From the NCBI GenBank assembly GCA_020852755.1, contig JADZAF010000020.1:1-64000 (forward strand): DNA of 64,000 bases. Reading direction: 5' to 3'. Made by a program: the position numbers and the translations under genes. Each line of letters starts with the position of its first letter. The first letter of the stretch is position 1. Below are positions 58,945 to 64,000 of this stretch, in pieces. The stretch is from Bryobacterales bacterium. Its GTDB lineage: Bacteria > Acidobacteriota > Terriglobia > Bryobacterales > Bryobacteraceae. The notes below the pieces were generated by a model. That model was not told the DNA's origin, did not search any database, and saw only the letters and a list, made by a program, of their open reading frames with translations.

Positions 58945-60966
58945 ATGCGACGCGCCGTTGTATTCCTTACTGTTTTGCCAGGCCTCGCCTGGACCGCTGA
59001 GCTGCCGGTGAGAAACGTAGTCCTCTACAAGCACGGCGTTGGCTACTTCGAACGCGCCGGACAGCTGGGGCCCGGAGAATCGGCCCGCCTGGAGTTCAAA
59101 GCCGCGGAAATGAACGATGTGCTGAAATCGCTCACCGTGGAGGAGAAAGGGGGAGGCAGGATTACCGGCCTGCGCTACGATTCGGCCGAGCCGTTCGAAC
59201 GCAGACAGGGTGATTTCCCGTTCAAAATCGGAGAGGCCCAGCCCCTGAGCACCGTCCTGGACCAGCTAAAAGGCCGGCGCGTGGAGCTGAAAATGGGCTC
59301 CCAGTCCGTGTCCGGAACCATCGTCGGGGCGCGTGTGGTTCCCGGGGGGGAGAACCGGCCCGAGCAACAGCAGGTCACGCTGCTGCTGGATTCCGGCGAG
59401 GTGCGCGTGTTCGATCTCGGGACCGTCACCGCGCTGCGGTTCCCCGATCCGGTCCTCGAGGCTCAGTTCAAGGATTACCTTGCGGCTCTCGCCGCCTCGA
59501 GTTCCAAGGAAAGCCGCAGCGTCTACATCGACTCCACCGACGCCCGGGCCCGCGAGATCGTTCTCGGCTACGTCATCCCCACCCCGGTCTGGAAGTCCAG
59601 TTACCGCCTGATCTTCGGCCAGGGAGACAGCGCCGTCCTGGAGGGCTGGGCCATTGTGGACAATACGACCGGCGAGGACTGGACCAAGGTGCGGCTGGCC
59701 CTGGTCTCCGGCCGCCCCATCTCATTCGTGAGCCCGCTGTTTGAGCCACGCTACGTGGAGCGCCCGGTGGCCGGATTGCCGGAAGACCGCGCTCGCGGCC
59801 CCATCGTGCACGCCGGGGCGCTGGAGTCCGCCAAGGAAGCGGACACCGCAGCCGAAGGCGCCGGCGGCGTGGTTGGCGGGGTGATCGGCGGGGTGGCGGG
59901 CGGCAGGTTCAGAACCATGGCCGCCCCCCCTCCGCCCCCGCCTTCGGCCAAGGCGCCCTCCCGGGCCCAGCTGGCGAGTTCTGTTGGTCCCGCGGCCGCC
60001 ACTCGCGAGGTGGGCGAGTTGTTTGAATACCAGATCGCGGCGCCGGTCACCGTCCGCAAGGGCGAGTCGGCCATGCTGCCGTTCATCCAGCAGAAGATCG
60101 AAGCCCGCAAGCTGCTGATCTACGCCGACCAGTCCACCGAGAATCCCATGAACGCCGCCGAACTGACCAACGCCACGGGGAAGACCCTGGATGGCGGCCC
60201 GATCACCGTGTTCGATGCCGGGGCCTACGGCGGCGAGGCGCTGATGGCCACCGTGAAGTCAGGAGACCGTCGGCTGATCAGCTACGCGGTGGACCTCGGA
60301 ACCCGCATCAGTACGCAGTTCGACTCCCGCGCCGACATGGTTCGGGAGATTCACCTGCGCCGCGGCGTCCTGACCACCCGCAGCGCGGCCGTCGAAACCC
60401 GCATGTACACAATTCGCAACGTGGATCAGAAAGCCAAGACGCTGATCGTCGAGCACCCCGTCCGGCCGCAGTTCACTCTGCTCGATCAGAAGCCCTGGGA
60501 AACCACGCCGGCGGCCTACCGCTTCCAGGTCAAGCTGGCGCCGGGCGCCACCGAGAAGTTCCCGGTGCGGGAAGAGCGGCTGTTCGAGACGACGTTCGCC
60601 GTCGTCGACATGACGCCCGACGTGCTGGCCACCTATGTCCAGAACAAGGCCTTGAGCCCCGCCGGCCGGAAGCAGCTCGAGCAGATCCTGGCGCAGAAAC
60701 GCGTGCTGGCGGAAACCGAGGCGGAGATCCGCTCCACCGAGACGCAGTTCAACGACCTGACCCGCGACCAGGAACGCCTGCGCAAGAACATCGAGAGTCT
60801 GAACCGGGTGAGCGGCCAGCAGACCCAGGTGCAGGACTATGCGCGCCGCCTGGCCGACCAGGAAGCGCGCCTGGCCTCCCTGCGAGACCGCATCGCCGAA
60901 CTTCAGAAGAAGCGCGACGCGCTCCGCCGCGACCTTGCGGACCTGATCGAAAAGGCGGATTTCTGA
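58945..60966 (+). CDS. Exported DUF4139-type protein with C-terminal coiled coil
   Basis: 673 aa. A signal peptide (RRAVVFLTVLPGLAWTAEL) leads into a beta-rich N-terminal domain (VVLYKHGVGYFERAGQL, GRRVELKMGSQSVSGTIVGA), followed by the DUF4139-like segment PTPVWKSSYRLIF and LEGWAIVDNTTGEDWTKV, a low-complexity glycine/valine run (GGVVGGVIGGVAGG, near residue 307) and a proline run (PPPPPP). From about 580 onwards the chain is a coiled coil (LAETEAEIRSTETQF, LASLRDRIAELQKKRDALR). It is probably periplasmic or outer-membrane associated. Function unknown. It is followed by a strong GC hairpin. Confidence 0.75.
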   Translation: MRRAVVFLTVLPGLAWTAELPVRNVVLYKHGVGYFERAGQLGPGESARLEFKAAEMNDVLKSLTVEEKGGGRITGLRYDSAEPFERRQGDFPFKIGEAQPLSTVLDQLKGRRVELKMGSQSVSGTIVGARVVPGGENRPEQQQVTLLLDSGEVRVFDLGTVTALRFPDPVLEAQFKDYLAALAASSSKESRSVYIDSTDARAREIVLGYVIPTPVWKSSYRLIFGQGDSAVLEGWAIVDNTTGEDWTKVRLALVSGRPISFVSPLFEPRYVERPVAGLPEDRARGPIVHAGALESAKEADTAAEGAGGVVGGVIGGVAGGRFRTMAAPPPPPPSAKAPSRAQLASSVGPAAATREVGELFEYQIAAPVTVRKGESAMLPFIQQKIEARKLLIYADQSTENPMNAAELTNATGKTLDGGPITVFDAGAYGGEALMATVKSGDRRLISYAVDLGTRISTQFDSRADMVREIHLRRGVLTTRSAAVETRMYTIRNVDQKAKTLIVEHPVRPQFTLLDQKPWETTPAAYRFQVKLAPGATEKFPVREERLFETTFAVVDMTPDVLATYVQNKALSPAGRKQLEQILAQKRVLAETEAEIRSTETQFNDLTRDQERLRKNIESLNRVSGQQTQVQDYARRLADQEARLASLRDRIAELQKKRDALRRDLADLIEKADF

Positions 60967-60985
60967 GAGCCACGAGCCGGAACAC

Positions 60986-61022
60986 GCGCCGGCGGGGCCG
61001 GGCCTTCCGGCCCCGCCGGCGC
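60986..61022. terminator. 16-bp GC-rich hairpin between convergent genes
   Basis: Perfect inverted repeat GCGCCGGCGGGGCCGG (60986-61001) / CCGGCCCCGCCGGCGC (61007-61022) with a 5-base loop gcctt, between the DUF4139-type gene and the xylose isomerase-like gene. No T run; suited to stop polymerase from either side. Confidence 0.6.
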
Positions 61023-61087
61023 CGTTGCGGCGGTCCGGAACGGCGGTCCCAATCTGTCAGGCGGCGGCAGGCGTGCCGCCACCAGCA

Positions 61088-62326
61088 TCAAAGCGCGTAG
61101 GTTCTTCCCCGATGCTGTCCGATCAGCACCTGGAAAATTCGATGCGCGATCAGTTCGTGCAGTGTGAGCAATTCCCGGTTGGCGGCAACCACCGCGTCCA
61201 CATCCAGCGCATCGGCCGCGCCGCCTCCGGCTTTCAGCGCTTCGACAGCCTCGCCGATCACCGGGTCGGAGATCAGATCCCCCGCCATCTCCCACAGCGT
61301 GATGAAGCGGTCCACGGCGGTGGGGAAGCTCACCGTGAAGACGCCCCACTTGCTGGTGGTCCGCGGCGGCTTGTAATCCAGGTTGAAGGGCCCGTTGTAA
61401 CCGTGGCTGCGTAACAGCACCAGGACATTCAGCCAGTCCAAAGGGTTCACCAGCCCGATGGCGATATCCACGTCGTGCTTGAGTCGGTAGCCGTCGTTGA
61501 TGTCGAAGTGCCACAACTTTCCGGCCAGCAGGGCCCGCGCCAGGGCCGCCCGGGGAGCGCCGCCCCACATCAGCTCGTGCAGATATTCCGGATTCAGTCC
61601 CACCATTTCCGGGTGCTTCAGAAGTCCGGAATGAATGAAGGCCAGCATGGCGTCGGAGGTGGGCAGCAGGATCTCGGCCTGGGGCTCGAAGGGCTTCGCT
61701 TCCAGGCAGTGCTTGAGCGTGGGCCGCCCGCGGTGCTTCGCCACTTCGATGTCCATCTCGCAGGCGGCATTCAGGCCGTCGGCGTACCAGCGCAGCGTCT
61801 GGGTCTCGTCAATGGCGCCCTGAACCTGGTAGCCCAGCGAACCGGGCCAGTAGACGGCGAACTGCGCGCCCAGTTCGTGGCCGATCTTGACCGTGTTCTT
61901 GAGCCGCCAGGCCGCGTAGTCGCGGATCTCGGGCGATTCGGCGGCGGGGCTGGCCGCGAACACGGCGTGGTGGAAGGACTCCGTGGTCACCATGGAGCAT
62001 TTGAGACCGTTGTCGGCCAGGGCCTTTGCTATACGCTCGCAAATGGCCCACTGCTCCTCTTTGCCGAGGCTCGCGGTGGGGATCACGTCGGTGTCGTGCG
62101 TGGCCCAGTAGGGGATGCCGATCTCGGCGTACTTGCGGATCACCTCTTCGAAGCCAGCAGCCTCGCGGGTCGGGGCGTGGAACAGCGCCTGGCCTTCATA
62201 GGCCGCGGCCCACTGGGGGCCCGAGATAAAGTATTTGCGGCGCGACTCCGGGCTGTAGGATCCTCCGCAGGCTGCCAGGAGGCGTGCAACGAGTTCTTGT
62301 TGGCGGTTGGCTGGGATTGGGTTCAT
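61088..62326 (-). CDS. Xylose isomerase-like sugar isomerase
   Basis: 412 aa from ATG 62326 (MNPIPANRQQE); two further in-frame ATG codons upstream are possible starts. The TIM-barrel pattern is close to class I/II xylose isomerase: YWATHDTDVIP with the catalytic-type His, TLKHCLEAKPFEPQAEILL supplying metal-binding Glu, VGLNPEYLHELMWGG, LWHFDINDGYRLKHDVDI with Asp ligands, and FNLDYKPPRTT. The sequence differs enough (LEAKPFEPQ) that the substrate may be another aldose such as rhamnose-like sugars. It would act in the cytoplasm; no leader is seen. It stands alone. Confidence 0.83.
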   Translation of the reverse strand: MNPIPANRQQELVARLLAACGGSYSPESRRKYFISGPQWAAAYEGQALFHAPTREAAGFEEVIRKYAEIGIPYWATHDTDVIPTASLGKEEQWAICERIAKALADNGLKCSMVTTESFHHAVFAASPAAESPEIRDYAAWRLKNTVKIGHELGAQFAVYWPGSLGYQVQGAIDETQTLRWYADGLNAACEMDIEVAKHRGRPTLKHCLEAKPFEPQAEILLPTSDAMLAFIHSGLLKHPEMVGLNPEYLHELMWGGAPRAALARALLAGKLWHFDINDGYRLKHDVDIAIGLVNPLDWLNVLVLLRSHGYNGPFNLDYKPPRTTSKWGVFTVSFPTAVDRFITLWEMAGDLISDPVIGEAVEALKAGGGAADALDVDAVVAANRELLTLHELIAHRIFQVLIGQHRGRTYAL

Positions 62327-62396
62327 GATTCTATCCGACACAGTCATCATAAGGCAGGCGCGAGCCATCCAACAGCGGCCCGCCGGACCCAATCGC

Positions 62397-62402
62397 TATG
62401 AT
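62397..62402 (+). promoter_or_regulatory. -10-like TATGAT before the DinB-like gene
   Basis: TATGAT, 23 bases before ATG 62426; here GGGAGG (62416-62421) is present, so translation is Shine-Dalgarno led. Confidence 0.4.
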
Positions 62403-62425
62403 AGGGAAGGGGCAAGGGAGGAATC

Positions 62426-62905
62426 ATGGCAACCAGCGACCGTGCTCTGCGCGAGCACCTGCTGTACCTGTTACGGGGCGGAGGGGCGCACCTGGATTTC
62501 GAATCGGCGGTCAAGGACCTGCCGGAGGAGTTGCGCGGCAAGCGGCCAGCCCGGGGTCCGCATTCGCCCTGGGAGATCCTGGAGCACATGCGAATCGCCC
62601 AATGGGACATCCTGGAATTCAGCCGCAAGCCGGCCCACGTTTCGCCGGATTTCCCGTCCGGCTATTGGCCGCGGGAGCAGGCCCCGCCCAGCCGGGAAGC
62701 CTGGAACGAGACGATCCGGGCCTTCCAGGACGATCTCAAATCCATGCAGAAGCTGGTGGAGGATGAATCCAGGGACCTGTTTGCGAAGATTCCGCACGGT
62801 GAGGGACAGACCCTCCTCCGGGAGGCGCTGCTGGTGGCGGATCACAACGCCTACCATCTGGGCGAACTTGTATTAGTGCGCCGCCTGTTGGAGGCGTGGG
62901 GGTGA
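62426..62905 (+). CDS. DinB-like (four-helix bundle) protein
   Basis: 159 aa from ATG 62426, with GGGAGG 4 bases before it. Helices and motifs of the DinB/YfiT superfamily: [39 protein letters not shown] with the first metal-type His, and [18 protein letters not shown] with the paired His residues near the C-terminus, which in this family form a metal site. Members are metal-dependent hydrolases or bacillithiol/mycothiol transferases; the thiol partner here is unknown. It converges on the RRM gene across a strong hairpin. Confidence 0.88.
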   Translation: MATSDRALREHLLYLLRGGGAHLDFESAVKDLPEELRGKRPARGPHSPWEILEHMRIAQWDILEFSRKPAHVSPDFPSGYWPREQAPPSREAWNETIRAFQDDLKSMQKLVEDESRDLFAKIPHGEGQTLLREALLVADHNAYHLGELVLVRRLLEAWG

Positions 62906-62913
62906 AACGGATG

Positions 62914-62943
62914 GGGAACGCCGCCGCACGCGGCGCCGTTCCC
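62914..62943. terminator. Hairpin between DinB-like and RRM genes
   Basis: GGGAACGCCGCCGC (62914-62927) / GCGGCGCCGTTCCC (62930-62943), 14-base arms with one mismatch. It starts 8 bases after the DinB-like stop and lies 15 bases from the RRM stop; no long T run. Confidence 0.55.
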
Positions 62944-62958
62944 TCTAAATGACAGCGC

Positions 62959-63282
62959 TTACCAGCGCGGCTCGCGCCGCTGGCGGCCCGAACCGCCGCG
63001 GCCGGCGCCGGCTCCGAAGCCGCCGCCGCCCCGCTGCTCTCTGGGCCGGGCTTCGTTGACGTTCAGCGCGCGGCCGTTCAACTCGCGGCCGTTCAAGGCC
63101 TGGATAGCCTTCTCCGCTTCGCCGTCACTGGGCATTTCCACGAATGCGAAACCGCGCGACTGGCCGCTATCCCGGTCGCGTACCACCGATACGCGGTCCA
63201 CGGTCCCGAACGCGGCAAAGGCGGCCTCAAGCTCGCTTTCGGTTGTCTGATAAGACAGGTTTCCCACAAAAATGTTTTTCAT
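62959..63282 (-). CDS. RRM-type RNA-binding protein
   Basis: 107 aa. RNP2 is IFVGNLSYQTTESELE (from residue 4) and RNP1 is GQSRGFAFVEMP; the C-terminal ~25 residues are Gly/Arg-rich (RGGGGFGAGAGRGGSG) like other bacterial glycine-rich RRM proteins. AAGGAG lies ~7 bases before ATG 63282. The leader seems long: a TATGAT on the minus strand at 63408-63413 would give more than 100 bases, as in cold-shock-type genes. It probably acts as an RNA chaperone. Stands alone. Confidence 0.92.
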   Translation of the reverse strand: MKNIFVGNLSYQTTESELEAAFAAFGTVDRVSVVRDRDSGQSRGFAFVEMPSDGEAEKAIQALNGRELNGRALNVNEARPREQRGGGGFGAGAGRGGSGRQRREPRW

Positions 63283-63476
63283 CGATTCTCCTTAAAGGTT
63301 GCTGCCATGGGGCAGTTTTCTCACTGGCGAGCTAATCTAGGCCGGACACTCAACAAGGCAGGCGAAGCTAACACGCAGAATATGCCACCTCAACGAGGCA
63401 CACAACTATCATAACGTGGAAACCGCTCGGTCCGCCCGCAATTTTTGCCCGAAATGCAAAAAACCGCACATCGCGG
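63283..63476 (-). promoter_or_regulatory. AT-richer leader/promoter region of the RRM gene
   Basis: 194 bases without a gene, less GC-rich than the rest. It holds the Shine-Dalgarno AAGGAG, a short inverted repeat CTGCC/GGCAG (63302-63315) next to it, and minus-strand TAGATT (63334-63339) and TATGAT (63408-63413) as possible -10 sites. Confidence 0.45.
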
Positions 63477-64000
63477 TCAGGCTGTGCCGATCACCACCAC
63501 TTCGTGGTCCAGAATCGAGGGCACCTCGAAACTCCCCCAGCCCCGGCTGATGGACAGGCTCCCGGCGGCGCCGGAAACCAGGAATCGCAGGCCGCGTCCG
63601 GATTCCTGCGGCAGTCGTACCCGGACCTTCAGCGGACCGATCCGGATGAGTTCATCCATTGGGGCCCTCCAGGTCCCCGCGCTGGTCAGATTCACGAGGT
63701 GCAGAACCAACCGGCCCGGCTGGGCGTACAGGTTGCATTCGACGAGGCCGGAGCCCTGTATTTCCAGCGGGATCCGGCCGTCCGCCGCCCAACGGACGAG
63801 GTTGGCCAGCAGATCGGCGTGGTCCGGCAGATGGTCGCGGCCGTAGCGCCGGTCGAGATCCGCCGGCAGGTAGGCGATGCGGCTGTTGCCTCGCGTGGAT
63901 AGAACCATCCCGGGGAGGTCCGTCGCCGGCTCCCGCATCCAGGCGGTTTCCGGCGGATAGACCGGGAAGGCAGGCACGAAAGTCAGCGGGACCTCCGCTC
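63477..64000 (-). CDS. C-terminal end of a large glycosidase-like protein, cut by window
   Basis: The frame runs without a stop from 64000 to the end at 63477, so about 174 C-terminal residues are visible and the start lies beyond the window. The sequence has RIAYLPADLDRRYGRD, LLANLVRWAADGRIPLEIQG and RLVLHLVNLTSAGTWR, then a beta-rich end (LKVRVRLPQESGRGLRFLV). This resembles the C-terminal and trimerisation parts of large exported beta-galactosidase or related glycosidase-like proteins of Acidobacteria and Planctomycetes. The catalytic domain is not seen, so the family is only suggested. No helpful neighbours. Confidence 0.55.
   Translation of the reverse strand, partial: AEVPLTFVPAFPVYPPETAWMREPATDLPGMVLSTRGNSRIAYLPADLDRRYGRDHLPDHADLLANLVRWAADGRIPLEIQGSGLVECNLYAQPGRLVLHLVNLTSAGTWRAPMDELIRIGPLKVRVRLPQESGRGLRFLVSGAAGSLSISRGWGSFEVPSILDHEVVVIGTA

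Noticed and set aside
61475-62401. 308-codon plus-strand frame opposite the xylose isomerase-like gene
   Set aside because: No domain or ribosome site; the minus frame holds the metal-site motifs.

Overview
The window looks like chromosomal DNA of a high-GC, diderm soil-type bacterium, most probably an acidobacterium of the Bryobacterales/Solibacter kind. This is an inference from several observations: GC-rich codon use throughout; a lipid A locus that uses LpxI; Mla (MCE) lipid transport; TonB and an outer-membrane barrel; and a run of sugar enzymes (enolase-superfamily dehydratases, a UxuA-like dehydratase, a Gfo/Idh oxidoreductase, a sulfatase) that carry Tat-like twin-arginine leaders. 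I saw no rRNA, tRNA, CRISPR array, transposase or integrase.

Layout. 1-8252: the end of a phage-tail-like / contractile-injection module (baseplate J-like protein cut by the window edge, tail protein I-like protein, and a 1398-aa DUF6519-type protein with propeller, PASTA-like and coiled-coil parts). 8307-13236: Xaa-Pro aminopeptidase, a CHASE2 histidine kinase, its sigma-54 response regulator and a lone receiver. 13299-17158: ManD-like dehydratase, phosphate transporter Pit with its DUF47 partner, and TtcA. 17232-22109 (minus): fabZ-lpxA-lpxI-RidA-like-Gfo/Idh-tonB, an envelope operon. 22213-33194: M20 peptidase, TIM-barrel protein, Gfo/Idh, sialidase-like protein, DUF3467 protein, GT39 glycosyltransferase, sulfatase, and divergent DgoD-like and UxuA-like dehydratases: scavenging of complex sugars. 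33439-40113: HAD hydrolase, ydjC-mlaD-mlaF-mlaE operon (minus), P1 peptidase, RidA and TrxB.

40353-47338 (all plus) is the most intriguing stretch: a MerR-TPR protein, a DUF2760 protein, two divergent Hsp70 proteins with ATGA overlap (the second with a large extra C-terminal domain), then a PAP2-type membrane protein. 47298-52739: FmdB-like zinc ribbon, TPR protein with a lysine-rich tail, SSS symporter, APC permease followed by a truncated DapA-like fragment, and a tiny protein with two AT-hook motifs. 52742-58294 (minus) is a tight six-gene run: barrel, receiver, PfkB kinase, MurJ, zinc-ribbon coiled coil, CcmH. 58489-64000: YjbQ, DUF4139-type protein, xylose isomerase-like protein, DinB-like protein, RRM protein, and the C-terminal end of a large glycosidase-like protein cut by the window edge.

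Two sequence-wide patterns stand out. Many genes have a TAnnnT hexamer only 5-11 bases before the start codon, which suggests widespread leaderless or near-leaderless mRNAs; several starts were chosen on that basis. Convergent gene pairs are separated by strong dyads that look like two-way terminators. The best candidate for an undescribed system is the DUF2760/Hsp70/Hsp70 locus; the strongest secondary candidates are the extra genes inside the lpx operon and the MlaD repeat protein with a Walker-B-altered MlaF and a coupled YdjC deacetylase.
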